Notes: generated from the sequence alone by a model not told the origin. Counted from the first letter of the stretch, positions 1 through 9,303 are shown. The stretch is 64,000 nt of DNA from Olivibacter sp. XZL3 (GCF_004368405.1 NZ_SBJH01000109.1:1-64000), one strand, 5' to 3'. Program-made: numbers and translations.

Positions 1-229
1 GTCTTGATCCAAGAGAAAGAAATTTAACCGGCTCCGAAAAAAAGTAGCCCAAAAACTTGTAATTAATTAGAGTATATGAAACCATCATGATTGGTCATCA
101 AACAATGGAAGTAATAAAACGAGCCCGCGAGTTCTTGAACAACTACTCAGTAAACAATCGTAAAAAATCATGATACCAACCTGTGTAGGCAGGCGTCATT
201 ATCTTTAAAAAGAACGAAAATATACACCA
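1..229. other. Upstream region of argG, no confident gene
   Basis: This left-edge stretch has no supported gene. A 28-codon open stretch from an ATG at about 88 to a TGA at 172 could be the tail of an upstream gene, but no family is recognisable and the frame is closed a little further upstream. A weak -7-like box, TATCTTTA, lies at 200-207, about 22 bases before the argG start, without a clear -33 partner. Confidence 0.3.
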
Positions 230-1417
230 ATGAAAAAGAAAGTAGTATTAGCATTTAGCGGAGGATTAGACACCTCATTCTGTGCCATTTACCTGTCGCA
301 AGACATGGGCTTGGAAGTTCATTCAGTTATCGTAAATACGGGAGGATTTTCGGAAGAAGAACTAAAACAGATCGAAGCACGCGCATACGAGCTTGGTGTT
401 GCTTCACATGCTACTATAGATGAAACGCAAAATTACTATAACGACAGTATTAAATACCTTATTTATGGTAACGTACTGAAAAATGCGACCTATCCCTTAT
501 CGGTAAGTGCGGAGCGTGTATGCCAAGCCACAGCTATTGCCAATTATGTAAAAAAAATCGATGCAAACTTTGTGGCACACGGAAGCACCGGGGCAGGTAA
601 CGATCAAGTGCGATTCGATATGATTTTCAATATCCTGATCCCAGAGGTCGAAATCATCACCCCCATTAGAGATTTGAAATTAAGTCGACAATCGGAAATA
701 GACTACCTTCACAATCACGGGGTAACTTATAGCGCAGAAAAGGCAAAATACTCGATCAATAAAGGTATTTGGGGCACCTCGGTAGGAGGTCAGGAAACCC
801 TCACCTCCCACGAGACTTTACCGGAGGAAGCTTGGCCCACGCAAGTGACGGCCAGTGGAAGCAGAAGAATTACGATTGAATTTGAAAAGGGCGAGCCCGT
901 TGCACTTGATGGCGAGCGATTAGGACCGGTTAAAGTGATACAACGCCTGCAAGCCATTGCCCAGCCCTACGGAATAGGAAGAGATATCCACGTAGGTGAT
1001 ACGATTATCGGCATTAAAGGAAGAGTAGGCTTCGAGGCGGCTGCACCGGTTATTGTTATCAAAGCGCACCACACGCTCGAGAAACATACACTCACGAAAT
1101 GGCAATTAAGCTGGAAAGACCAGTTAGCCTCTTTCTACGGGAACTGGATGCATGAAGGTCAGTTTCACGATCCGGTGATGCGTGATATCGAGGCGTTCCT
1201 GCAGCGTTCGCAAGAGACCGTTAGCGGCAAAGTTTTTGTCGAATTGAACCCCTATCGATTCAATGTAATTGGTGTAGAATCTGCGCACGACTTAATGTCT
1301 AGCAAATTTGGAAGCTACGGCGAAATGAATAATGCATGGACAGGTGAAGATGTGAAGGGTTTCTCGAAGATCTTCGGCAATCAGGTAATGATCTGGCATA
1401 AAGTTAATCAGAAATAG
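230..1417 (+). CDS. argG: Argininosuccinate synthase
   Basis: Ligates citrulline and aspartate with ATP to argininosuccinate, the penultimate step of arginine synthesis, in the cytoplasm. The protein is 395 residues, usual for the family. The ATP-pyrophosphatase loop SGGLDTS is at residues 10-16, and the central GSTGAGNDQVRFD and C-terminal segments fit ArgG. The ATG at 230 places the first beta strand directly before the P-loop, so the start is secure. It is the first gene of a same-strand arginine cluster reaching argH at 9204. The gap to argC holds a word-like intergenic repeat rather than a tight operon junction. Confidence 0.97.
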   Translation: MKKKVVLAFSGGLDTSFCAIYLSQDMGLEVHSVIVNTGGFSEEELKQIEARAYELGVASHATIDETQNYYNDSIKYLIYGNVLKNATYPLSVSAERVCQATAIANYVKKIDANFVAHGSTGAGNDQVRFDMIFNILIPEVEIITPIRDLKLSRQSEIDYLHNHGVTYSAEKAKYSINKGIWGTSVGGQETLTSHETLPEEAWPTQVTASGSRRITIEFEKGEPVALDGERLGPVKVIQRLQAIAQPYGIGRDIHVGDTIIGIKGRVGFEAAAPVIVIKAHHTLEKHTLTKWQLSWKDQLASFYGNWMHEGQFHDPVMRDIEAFLQRSQETVSGKVFVELNPYRFNVIGVESAHDLMSSKFGSYGEMNNAWTGEDVKGFSKIFGNQVMIWHKVNQK

Positions 1418-1423
1418 TGATCA

Positions 1424-1500
1424 AGTTATGAGTTGTGCGTTACGAGTTGCCAGCTTGGTTCCACTCGCAACCCGCAACTGACAACTGGTAACTCATAAAA
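1424..1500. repeat. Intergenic word-repeat (aactgacaactggtaactc type)
   Basis: The argG-argC gap has short degenerate words on both strands: gttatgagttgtgcgttacgag on the left and caactgacaactggtaactc on the right. The right half is roughly the complement of the left, so a hairpin is possible. Similar words recur in gaps at 2474, 4051, 42156, 50571 and 53630. Function unknown; transcript termination or processing is possible. Confidence 0.5.
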
Positions 1501-1501
1501 A

Positions 1502-2473
1502 ATGAACAAAATAAAAGTAGGAATTGTAGGTGGGGCTGGTTACACAGGCGGTGAGCTTTTGCGGATTCTCATCAATCATCCCCATGCCGACATTGTTTTT
1601 GTAAACAGCAATAGTAACGCCGGAAATCCCGTCTATTCTGTACATACCGATTTATTTGGAGAGACGGAACTGCAATTTACCGATAAACTATCCCGGCATA
1701 TAGACGTATTATTCCTTTGTGTTGGCCACGGAGCGGCGCGTAAATTTTTAGAGGCGAACGATATTGATGAATCTATTCATATCATTGATTTAAGCCAGGA
1801 TTATCGACTGAAGGCCAAAGCGGGGGATTTTGTATATGGTTTACCGGAACTTCAACGGGATAGGATAAAGAAAGCAAAACACATTGCAAACCCGGGTTGT
1901 TTTGCTACAGCAATTCAATTGGCGTTATTGCCCCTTGCCGCTCAAGGCTTACTTCATTCAGAAATACACATAAACGCCACCACCGGTTCAACGGGCGCCG
2001 GCCAGAGCTTGTCGCCGACATCCCATTTTAGCTGGAGAAATAACAATCTCTCGATTTATAAGGCCTTTGAACATCAACACTTACACGAAATCGGAGAAAG
2101 CCTTTTACAGTTGCAGCCCACATTCGATCAACCCATCAATTTTGTGCCGCAACGCGGTGCATTTACGCGGGGTATTTTGGCTTCGGCCTATATCGAATCG
2201 GCCTTATCTTTAGAGGAGGCGTATGATTTATACAATACTTATTATAAAGGCCATCCTTTTACACATGTAAGTCCACCGAATATTGATTTAAAACAGGTGG
2301 TGAATACCAATAAAGCACTGATTCATTTGGAAAAGCATGGCAATAAGCTGATGATCATCTCGATGATCGATAACCTGCTGAAAGGCGCCAGTGGACAGGC
2401 GGTACAAAACATGAATCTTTTGTTTGGGCTGGATGAAACCGCAGGCCTGCGGCTGAAGGCAACCGGATTTTGA
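1502..2473 (+). CDS. argC: N-acetyl-gamma-glutamyl-phosphate reductase
   Basis: Reduces N-acyl-glutamyl 5-phosphate to the semialdehyde with NADPH, the third step of acylated arginine synthesis. The 323-residue protein has the nucleotide-binding GIVGGAGYTGGE near residues 7-18 and the catalytic cysteine 133 in NPGCFATA. The segment around GSTGAGQS also fits the dehydrogenase fold of the ArgC/Asd family. It is followed by a four-helix-bundle gene that interrupts the otherwise biosynthetic order before argD. The acyl group may be acetyl or succinyl, depending on the carbamoyltransferase downstream. Confidence 0.96.
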   Translation: MNKIKVGIVGGAGYTGGELLRILINHPHADIVFVNSNSNAGNPVYSVHTDLFGETELQFTDKLSRHIDVLFLCVGHGAARKFLEANDIDESIHIIDLSQDYRLKAKAGDFVYGLPELQRDRIKKAKHIANPGCFATAIQLALLPLAAQGLLHSEIHINATTGSTGAGQSLSPTSHFSWRNNNLSIYKAFEHQHLHEIGESLLQLQPTFDQPINFVPQRGAFTRGILASAYIESALSLEEAYDLYNTYYKGHPFTHVSPPNIDLKQVVNTNKALIHLEKHGNKLMIISMIDNLLKGASGQAVQNMNLLFGLDETAGLRLKATGF

Positions 2474-2507
2474 GTTTTAAGTTAGAAGTAATACGTTATA
2501 CGTTTAA

Positions 2508-2873
2508 ATGCAGAATTATAAAGAATTGAATGTCTGGGCAAAGTCGCATCAAACCACCTTGAATATCTATAAAATAAGTGCGTCTTTTCCTAAAGAAGAA
2601 CAATACGGCTTGACCAGTCAATTGCGTAGATCTACAGCGTCCATACCAGCAAATATTGCAGAAGGCTGTGGACGACCGTCTCAAAAAGATTTCGTTCACT
2701 TTCTGAGCATTTCTTTAGGATCGGCAAATGAAACAGAATATTTTTTATTGTTAGCAAATGACTTAGGCTATGTATCACAAAAGACTTATGAATTGCTGAA
2801 AGATGAAATTAATCAGATTAAAGCCATGCTGATTTCGCTTATAACAAAAATACGGAGTACGATAACTCCTTAA
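2508..2873 (+). CDS. Four helix bundle protein (23S rRNA IVP / Avd-like family)
   Basis: A 121-residue member of the four-helix-bundle family first known from 23S rRNA intervening sequences and related to the Avd accessory protein of diversity-generating retroelements. Diagnostic segments are LNVWAKSHQ near residue 6, then QLRRSTASIPANIAEGCGR, then FLSISLGSANETEYFL. The molecular role of stand-alone copies is unknown. It sits between argC and argD, where it has no metabolic logic, and is flanked by word-like intergenic repeats (2474-2507 and 2874-2901), as if inserted in a gap. A second, broken copy lies at 17968-18327. No reverse transcriptase is nearby. Confidence 0.88.
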   Translation: MQNYKELNVWAKSHQTTLNIYKISASFPKEEQYGLTSQLRRSTASIPANIAEGCGRPSQKDFVHFLSISLGSANETEYFLLLANDLGYVSQKTYELLKDEINQIKAMLISLITKIRSTITP

Positions 2874-2901
2874 AACGTAAAACTTAACACTCATAACTTA
2901 A

Positions 2902-4050
2902 ATGAAACTCTTCGACGTATATCCCATAAACCCAATTGAGATCGTAAAAGGAAAAGGTTCGTATGTTTATGACGCCAATGGACAGGAATATCTGGACTTG
3001 TATGGTGGTCATGCTGTGATTTCCATAGGTCATAGCCACCCGCATTATATCCATCGGATTACTGACCAGTTGAATAAATTGGGCTTTTACTCCAACTCCA
3101 TCGAGATTCCTTTGCAATCGCAATTAGCTGAATTATTAGGGAAGATTTCTGATAAAAAGGATTATCAGCTCTTTTTATGCAACTCAGGAGCGGAGGCCAA
3201 TGAGAACGCACTTAAACTGGCGTCCTTTTATAACGGACGCAAGAAAGTAATTGCATTCAAGGGTGCTTTTCACGGGCGGACTTCGCTGGCTGTCTCGGCA
3301 ACGGACAACCCTAAGATCATTGCGCCGGTAAATGAAACGGACAACGTCATTTTCCTCCCTTTTAACGATGAAGAAGCGCTCGAAAAGACCTTTGCCGAAC
3401 AAGGCGAATTGATTTCATCTGTTATTATTGAGGGCGTTCAAGGCGTTGGCGGCATTCGCGTAGCCACCCAAAGCTTTCTGCAAAAAATAAGGGAGCTAAG
3501 TACGCAGTACAATGCCATTTTTATTGCCGATTCGGTGCAGTGTGGCTACGGACGATCCGGAAAATTCTACTCACACGATTATGCCGAGGTAGATGCTGAT
3601 ATATATAGTATGGCCAAAGGTATGGGCAATGGCTTCCCGATCGGTGCCATTTCTATCTCCCCGAAAATAAAGCCTTGGTTTGGTGAATTGGGCACCACCT
3701 TCGGCGGCAATCACCTCGCTTGTGTGGCTGCTTTAGCTGTTTTAGAGACCATGGAAAAAGAACAGTTGATACAAAATGCCGCTGAGATTGGCGATTATTT
3801 AAAAACAGAACTTCAACGCTTTGATGAGATCAAAGAAGTGAGAGGAAATGGGCTCATGATCGGCATCGAACTTCCTGAGGAATTCAATCAGGTGAAAAAA
3901 GACCTGCTGTTTAAAAATCATATCTTTACAGGCGAAGCCAAACCGAATGTCATCCGGTTGCTCCCTGCTCTGAACATCGGACGAAAGGAAGCAGATAGGT
4001 TCTTGGAAGCATTATCGGAGAGGATAAGAAGTTATAAAGTTAAGTTGTAA
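2902..4050 (+). CDS. argD: Acetylornithine/succinylornithine aminotransferase
   Basis: PLP-dependent class III aminotransferase that converts N-acyl-glutamate semialdehyde to N-acyl-ornithine using glutamate. The protein is 382 residues. Visible motifs are the phosphate-binding NSGAEANENALK (about 94-105), the PLP-contacting Asp210 in IADSVQCGYGR, and the Schiff-base Lys239 in SMAKGMGNGFP. The position between argC and the carbamoyltransferase supports an arginine role rather than another class III aminotransferase. The start follows directly on the word-repeat downstream of the four-helix-bundle gene. Confidence 0.94.
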   Translation: MKLFDVYPINPIEIVKGKGSYVYDANGQEYLDLYGGHAVISIGHSHPHYIHRITDQLNKLGFYSNSIEIPLQSQLAELLGKISDKKDYQLFLCNSGAEANENALKLASFYNGRKKVIAFKGAFHGRTSLAVSATDNPKIIAPVNETDNVIFLPFNDEEALEKTFAEQGELISSVIIEGVQGVGGIRVATQSFLQKIRELSTQYNAIFIADSVQCGYGRSGKFYSHDYAEVDADIYSMAKGMGNGFPIGAISISPKIKPWFGELGTTFGGNHLACVAALAVLETMEKEQLIQNAAEIGDYLKTELQRFDEIKEVRGNGLMIGIELPEEFNQVKKDLLFKNHIFTGEAKPNVIRLLPALNIGRKEADRFLEALSERIRSYKVKL

Positions 4051-4131
4051 GTGATGAGTGACGAGTTATACGTCGTAAGCTTAAAACGTATAACGTACAA
4101 CTTAAAAACGTACAACTAAAAAACATATTCA
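4051..4131. repeat. Intergenic word-repeat (acgtataacgtacaac type)
   Basis: The 81-base argD-argF' gap is mostly repeated short words: gagttatacgtcgtaagc followed by aaaacgtataacgtacaac and aaaaacgtacaac. The left words are near complements of the right ones, so a hairpin could form. The same words flank the four-helix-bundle gene at 2474-2507 and 2874-2901. Confidence 0.5.
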
Positions 4132-5094
4132 ATGAAGAAATTTTTTTCAGTAGCAGACGTAAACGATTTATCAAGTGTTGTCAAAGAGGCCTTGGCCCTT
4201 AAAGCCTCGCCGAACACCTACCGTAGCTTGGGACAAAACAAAATGCTGGGCCTTGTTTTTCTTAACCCGAGTTTGCGCACCAGGTTGAGTACGCAAAAAG
4301 CGGCTATAAACTTAGGAATGGATGTGATGGTGATGAATATGGATAAAGACGGCTGGGCATTGGAAACCCGCGATGGCGTTGTAATGGACGGTACGACCGT
4401 TGAACATATTAGAGAAGCAGCGGCCGTTATGGGCGAATATTGCGATATATTAGGCTTGCGGTCGTTCCCCGGACTAAAAGACCGCGAAGAAGATTACAGC
4501 GAAAATCTGTTTAACAAGTTTGCGGCCTATTGCAAGAAACCCGTGGTGAGCTTAGAGAGTGCTACACGCCACCCGCTTCAGAGCTTAACCGATTTGATCA
4601 CCATCATAGAAAACTCCGAAGTTACTGCCAAACCGAAAGTGGTACTTACTTGGGCGCCCCACGTCAAAGCACTCCCTCAAGCAGTGCCGAACTCTTTCGC
4701 CGAATGGATGTGCAAAGCCCAAGAACAAGGCTTACTCGATTTTACGATTACGCATCCTGAGGGATACGAACTGGATGAAAGCTTTACAAGAGGCGCTACT
4801 ATCATAACGAAGCAGGAGGAAGCGCTAAATGGAGCCGATTTCGTATATGTAAAGAACTGGTCGAGTTACCAAGAATATGGCAAAATACTGGTCACGGGAA
4901 GAGAGTGGATGCCTACGCCAGAGAAACTGAAAGTAACGAACCGAGCAAAAGTGATGCATTGCTTACCTGTCAGAAGGGATTTAGAGCTGGCTTCAGCGCT
5001 GCTGGACGGACCGGAATCCTTGGTTATCCAAGAAGCAGGTAATCGCGTATGGGCTGCGCAGGTAGTTTTGAAACGGATACTTGAAAATCTATAA
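4132..5094 (+). CDS. argF': N-acyl-ornithine (acetyl/succinyl) carbamoyltransferase
   Basis: Transfers a carbamoyl group from carbamoyl phosphate to an N-acylated ornithine to give N-acyl-citrulline. The 320-residue protein has carbamoyl-phosphate motif SLRTR at 47-51 and HCLPVRR near the C-terminus, and overall resembles the Bacteroides succinylornithine enzyme (MEAATRHPLQS-like, TWAPH, VPNSFAEW, ITHPEGYELD segments) more than ordinary OTCase. The acyl-specificity position in the 80s loop, Pro90 in the Bacteroides fragilis enzyme and Glu92 in the Xanthomonas enzyme by my recollection, aligns with Val90 here (DGTTVEHI). The acyl substrate therefore cannot be fixed from sequence. Usually followed, as here, by a deacylase. 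Confidence 0.9.
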   Translation: MKKFFSVADVNDLSSVVKEALALKASPNTYRSLGQNKMLGLVFLNPSLRTRLSTQKAAINLGMDVMVMNMDKDGWALETRDGVVMDGTTVEHIREAAAVMGEYCDILGLRSFPGLKDREEDYSENLFNKFAAYCKKPVVSLESATRHPLQSLTDLITIIENSEVTAKPKVVLTWAPHVKALPQAVPNSFAEWMCKAQEQGLLDFTITHPEGYELDESFTRGATIITKQEEALNGADFVYVKNWSSYQEYGKILVTGREWMPTPEKLKVTNRAKVMHCLPVRRDLELASALLDGPESLVIQEAGNRVWAAQVVLKRILENL

Positions 5095-5110
5095 AAGTAG
5101 ATCGGCGGTA

Positions 5111-5893
5111 ATGAGCACGGAAAAACTGAGTATCGTAAAAATAGGCGGCAATATCGTAGAGAATGAGACGGCCCTATCTGAATTCACAAAGGCCTTTGCT
5201 GAATTGGAAGGACGAAAAATTTTAGTACATGGGGGCGGTAAAATTGCCAGCAAACTGGCGGGTGACCTGGGTATTGAAGCGAAAATGATTAACGGAAGGC
5301 GGATCACCGACCTCGAAACGCTGAAGATCGTGACGATGGTTTACGCGGGATTAGCAAATAAGAGCATTGTCGCACTACTGCAAGCGAACGGCTGTGACGC
5401 TATCGGACTAAGTGGCGCCGATGCTAATACCATTCGTACGGTGAAGCGGCCGGTTAAGGAAATCGATTATGGCTTTGCAGGTGATATAACCGCCGGTTCG
5501 GTTCACGCCGACCGCATCCAAAGTTTACTTGAAATAGGCTTGTGTCCGGTTTTCTCGGCAATAACCCACAATGGCGAAGGCCAGTTATTAAACACGAATG
5601 CCGATACCATCGCCTCCGCATTGGCTGTCGGACTCGCCTCCAACTACGACATCTCACTTATTTATTGCTTTGAAAAGAAGGGTGTGCTAAGCGATATTAA
5701 GGATGAGCACTCCGTTATCGCAAAAATCGACTACCCTAAGTACGCCACGTTGAAGGTGCAGGGAATTATTGCGGATGGTATGATTCCGAAACTTGACAAT
5801 GCCTTCGACGCAATTTCAAAGGGCGTAAAAAAAGTAATCATCAAACAGGCGGACGACTTGATTGATGAGCAAGCGGGAACAACAATTTTTTAA
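5111..5893 (+). CDS. argB: Acetylglutamate kinase
   Basis: Phosphorylates N-acyl-glutamate, the second step of the pathway. With the ATG at 5111 the product is 260 residues and begins one strand before the phosphate-binding KIGGN at 10-14; a TTG at 5081 would add ten unconserved residues overlapping the preceding gene. The amino-acid-kinase motif HGGGK is at 40-44, and LSGADAN and NTNADTIAS follow. There is no N-terminal extension of the arginine-feedback type. Only 16 bases separate it from the carbamoyltransferase gene and 18 from proC, so co-transcription is likely. Confidence 0.95.
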   Translation: MSTEKLSIVKIGGNIVENETALSEFTKAFAELEGRKILVHGGGKIASKLAGDLGIEAKMINGRRITDLETLKIVTMVYAGLANKSIVALLQANGCDAIGLSGADANTIRTVKRPVKEIDYGFAGDITAGSVHADRIQSLLEIGLCPVFSAITHNGEGQLLNTNADTIASALAVGLASNYDISLIYCFEKKGVLSDIKDEHSVIAKIDYPKYATLKVQGIIADGMIPKLDNAFDAISKGVKKVIIKQADDLIDEQAGTTIF

Positions 5894-5911
5894 CTCTCAT
5901 AGCATACCGAT

Positions 5912-6715
5912 ATGCCAAAAATTACGATTATAGGAAGCGGGAACATTGGTCTCTCATTAGCAAAAGGCTTACTTGCCAAAACATACTGTGCAGCCGACGA
6001 CATAACGCTCACTAGACGCAATATCAAAAATATGGCCCACGAGGCCAACCTTGGTTTTAAACTTTCCGATAAAAACGAGGAAGCGGTTGTCGACGCTAAC
6101 ATCATCGTTTTGGCGGTATTGCCGCAACAGTTAAATCAGGTGTTAGAACAGATCAATGGGATTATTGTACCGAATAAACAGCTTGTTGTTTCGGTAGTTT
6201 CAGGCGTCAGCTGTAAGGATATTCGCAATAAACTGGGCGACGATGTGCAAGTGATCCGTGCTATGCCGAACACGGCTATCGCTATCGGGCAATCCATGAC
6301 CTGCATCGCCTCCGATCATGCACAGGAGCAGCACATGGACGAGGTAACGCGTTTATTTGAGACAGTAGGTGCCGTCGTTACTATCAATGAAGATTTGATG
6401 ACCTCTGCAACGGCGCTTTGCGCCTGTGGGATAGCCTTCTTTTTAAGAAGCATCCGCGCTGCATCGCAGGGAGGGGTCGAAATAGGATTTCATGCACACG
6501 ATGCCCTTAAAATGGCCGTTCAGACGGCGAAGGGCGCCGCAGATCTGTTACTGCAAATGCAAAGCCATCCGGAAAGTGAAATAGATAAAGTCACTTCCCC
6601 AAAAGGTTGCACCATTGCGGGCCTGAACGAGATGGAACATAACGGCTTCAGCTCGGCTTTTATTAAAGGAATCAAACTGTCTGCCTTGCGAGCCGGCGGT
6701 CTATATGAGGAATAA
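5912..6715 (+). CDS. proC: Pyrroline-5-carboxylate reductase
   Basis: Reduces pyrroline-5-carboxylate to proline with NAD(P)H. The 267-residue protein has the Rossmann motif IGSGNIGLSLAKG at residues 6-18, then AVLPQQ and the family signature AMPNTAIAIGQSMT. The C-terminal helical region (TSPKGCTIAGLNEMEHNGF) matches the ProC dimerisation domain. It lies between argB and argE with 11 to 18 base gaps, so proline and arginine synthesis from glutamate appear to be expressed together; it might also handle semialdehyde formed from ornithine. Confidence 0.94.
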   Translation: MPKITIIGSGNIGLSLAKGLLAKTYCAADDITLTRRNIKNMAHEANLGFKLSDKNEEAVVDANIIVLAVLPQQLNQVLEQINGIIVPNKQLVVSVVSGVSCKDIRNKLGDDVQVIRAMPNTAIAIGQSMTCIASDHAQEQHMDEVTRLFETVGAVVTINEDLMTSATALCACGIAFFLRSIRAASQGGVEIGFHAHDALKMAVQTAKGAADLLLQMQSHPESEIDKVTSPKGCTIAGLNEMEHNGFSSAFIKGIKLSALRAGGLYEE

Positions 6716-6726
6716 CGACGCCTATC

Positions 6727-7794
6727 ATGAAAGATTTAGTAACGGAGAGTATTGACTTGTTAAAAGAACTGATTCAGATTCCGTCTTTTAGTAAAGAGGA
6801 AGCAGGAACGGCGGATCTGATTGAAGGCTTTCTACAAAAGCGAAATATACACTGTTATAGAAAGGCGAACAATGTATGGGCTTTCAATAAACATTTCGAC
6901 CAGAGGAAACCGACTATCTTATTAAATTCTCATCACGATACGGTAAAGCCTAATACGGGCTACACGCGAGACCCCTTTAAAGCAGATGTTGTCGACGGTA
7001 AGTTATACGGATTGGGAAGTAACGATGCGGGAGGGCCGCTGGTATCACTGTTAGCCACCTTTCTGCATTTTTATCAGGCAGAAGACCTAAGTTATAATTT
7101 ATGTTTAGCGGCCACTGCCGAAGAGGAAATATCGGGCAAAAACGGCATTGAACTAATACTGCCCCTGTTGGGTCCTTTGGATTTTGCGATCGTAGGCGAG
7201 CCAACCGAAATGCACCTCGCCATCGCGGAGAAAGGCTTGATGGTACTCGATTGCACCGCCTACGGTTTATCGGGCCATGCTGCAAGGGAAGAAGGCGACA
7301 ATGCTATTTATAAAGCCCTGCAAGATATTGAATGGTTCCGGACATTTAAATTTCCGAAAGAGTCCGCTGTTTTCGGACCTATTAAAATGAGCGTTACCGT
7401 CATTAATGCAGGTTCGCAACACAACGTTGTACCCGCTACCTGCATGTATGTAGTGGACGTAAGGACAACCGACGCCTACTCCAATGAAGAAGTATTGAGC
7501 ATCATTCGTCAACACGTAACGAGCGATGTAGTCCCTCGATCTACCCGACTAAACCCATCTTCTATAGCAAAAGACCATCCTTTCGTGAAAGCGGGAATAG
7601 CCCGAGGCAGAAAGACCTATGGCTCGCCTACCATGAGCGATCAAGCGCTGATTCCGGTGCCGTCATTAAAAATGGGTCCCGGTGATTCCGCTCGTTCACA
7701 CAGTGCGGATGAATTTATTTATCTTCGCGAAATCGAAGAGGGAATAGAACTTTATGTAGCTTTGCTAAGCAAGGTCTTAGTTATTAGCGATTAG
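6727..7794 (+). CDS. argE: M20 family deacylase, acetylornithine deacetylase-like
   Basis: Zinc-dependent M20 amidohydrolase. In pathways with an acyl-ornithine carbamoyltransferase the deacylase works on N-acyl-citrulline, so that is the probable substrate here. Metal-site residues are visible: His69 and Asp71 in SHHDTVKP, Asp100 in GLGSNDAGG, the Glu132-Glu133 pair in TAEEEISG, and Glu in VGEPTE. The 355-residue length fits ArgE/DapE proteins. It follows proC by 11 bases and precedes argH, which uses the product of argG. Confidence 0.92.
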   Translation: MKDLVTESIDLLKELIQIPSFSKEEAGTADLIEGFLQKRNIHCYRKANNVWAFNKHFDQRKPTILLNSHHDTVKPNTGYTRDPFKADVVDGKLYGLGSNDAGGPLVSLLATFLHFYQAEDLSYNLCLAATAEEEISGKNGIELILPLLGPLDFAIVGEPTEMHLAIAEKGLMVLDCTAYGLSGHAAREEGDNAIYKALQDIEWFRTFKFPKESAVFGPIKMSVTVINAGSQHNVVPATCMYVVDVRTTDAYSNEEVLSIIRQHVTSDVVPRSTRLNPSSIAKDHPFVKAGIARGRKTYGSPTMSDQALIPVPSLKMGPGDSARSHSADEFIYLREIEEGIELYVALLSKVLVISD

Positions 7795-7872
7795 CTTTCG
7801 GTTAACAGCAATCGGCGATGGGCTCTCGGCTAATGGCTTTTTTACTTTTTAATTTTGAATTTTTAATTTCTT

Positions 7873-9204
7873 ATGAAACTTTGGCAAAAAGAAACAGTAG
7901 TAGAGCAATCTGTTGAGAAATTTACCGTAGGCAACGACAGAGATCTCGATATCTTTCTAGCTCCCTTCGATGTATTGGGATCACTGGCGCATACGCAAAT
8001 GCTCGAAAGCATCGGTCTTTTAACAAAGAAAGAGCTGAGCATTATTCAAACGGAGCTAAAACAAATATACCGGGAAATTGAGGAAGGCAGTTTTGCCATT
8101 GAAGAACATGTAGAAGATATACATTCCCAGATCGAGCTGTTACTCACGCAGCGCATCGGTGAAGCTGGAAAAAAGATACACAGCGGCCGTTCGAGAAATG
8201 ACCAGGTATTGGTTGACCTCAAGCTTTATTTTAGAAATGAAATAAAGCAAATAGTACACAATACGCAGCGATTGTTTGATCTGCTTATTCATTTAAGCAA
8301 TGAATACAAAGATGTGTTAATGCCCGGCTATACCCACTTGCAAATAGCGATGCCTTCCTCATTTGGCTTATGGTTCGGTGCCTATGCGGAAAGTTTAGTG
8401 GACGACCTGGAGCTGATGCTTGCTGCCTGGAAAATCTGCAATAAAAACCCCTTGGGATCTGCCGCGGGCTATGGCTCGTCCTTTCCCTTAAACAGAACAT
8501 TGACTACCGAGCTACTTGGTTTCGAAACGCTGAACTACAATGTGGTTTATGCGCAAATGGGACGAGGGAAAACGGAACGTATACTGGCACAGGGAATGAG
8601 TGCCATTGCTGCGTCCCTGGCTAAAATGTCGATGGATGCCTGTCTGTATATGAACCAGAATTTTGGGTTCATCAGCTTTCCCGATGAGCTTACAACAGGC
8701 TCGAGCATTATGCCTCATAAAAAAAACCCGGATGTTTTTGAGCTTATCCGATCGCGGTGTAATAAAATTCAGGCGCTGCCTAATGAAATTGCATTGATGA
8801 CCACCAATTTACCGGTAGGGTATCATCGTGACTTACAGCTGCTCAAAGAAAATCTATTCCCAGCATTTCAGTCTATGAATGAGTGTTTGCAGATGATGCA
8901 TTTAATGCTAAAAAACATCAAAATAAATACCCATATCCTGGACGATCCGAAGTATAACTATCTATTCAGTGTGGAAGTGGTGAACCAAGAAGTATTACAA
9001 GGCGTACCCTTTAGAGAAGCCTATAAGAATATCGGTTTATCAATAGAACAGGGCACTTTTAAACCCATTAAGGAGGTTAAGCATACACACGAAGGAAGTA
9101 TAGGAAACCTTCAGAATAACGAAATCAAAAATATGTTCGAAAAGGTGATTGCTGAGTTCGGCTTCAACAAAGTAGACAAGGCGCTGAAAGAACTACTGCG
9201 GTAG
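7873..9204 (+). CDS. argH: Argininosuccinate lyase
   Basis: Splits argininosuccinate into arginine and fumarate, ending the pathway. The 443-residue protein carries the fumarase/aspartase superfamily signature GSSIMPHKKNPD at 276-287, with SGRSRNDQ at 104-111 and GYTHLQ at 152-157 also matching ArgH. The gap from argE (7795-7872) contains word-like repeats and an AT-rich run. The gene converges on pyrH across a hairpin-forming repeat (9205-9303). Confidence 0.97.
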   Translation: MKLWQKETVVEQSVEKFTVGNDRDLDIFLAPFDVLGSLAHTQMLESIGLLTKKELSIIQTELKQIYREIEEGSFAIEEHVEDIHSQIELLLTQRIGEAGKKIHSGRSRNDQVLVDLKLYFRNEIKQIVHNTQRLFDLLIHLSNEYKDVLMPGYTHLQIAMPSSFGLWFGAYAESLVDDLELMLAAWKICNKNPLGSAAGYGSSFPLNRTLTTELLGFETLNYNVVYAQMGRGKTERILAQGMSAIAASLAKMSMDACLYMNQNFGFISFPDELTTGSSIMPHKKNPDVFELIRSRCNKIQALPNEIALMTTNLPVGYHRDLQLLKENLFPAFQSMNECLQMMHLMLKNIKINTHILDDPKYNYLFSVEVVNQEVLQGVPFREAYKNIGLSIEQGTFKPIKEVKHTHEGSIGNLQNNEIKNMFEKVIAEFGFNKVDKALKELLR

Positions 9205-9303
9205 AAGGTAGGGAGGTATAAGGTGTAGGGTATAGGTTGGCCCTTTAAAACCTTATACCTTACACCCATACACCTTTAAACCTTAGGCCTTATACCTTTA
9301 AAT
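9205..9303. repeat. Hairpin-forming intergenic repeat between argH and pyrH
   Basis: The convergent argH/pyrH gap is made of ggtataaggtgtagggtat on the left and ccttataccttacaccc plus ccttaggccttatacc on the right. These are near-perfect complements around gttggccctttaaaa, so a long stem can form in either transcript. This could act as a bidirectional terminator. The same ggtataagg/ccttatacc words recur at 53546-53584 and about 37500-37530. Confidence 0.6.

Noticed and set aside
88-174. Small ORF upstream of argG as a gene
   Set aside because: Only 28 codons with no recognisable motif and no ribosome-binding or promoter support.
2508-2873. Diversity-generating retroelement, suggested by Avd similarity
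   Set aside because: No reverse transcriptase, template repeat or variable C-type lectin gene is visible anywhere near.
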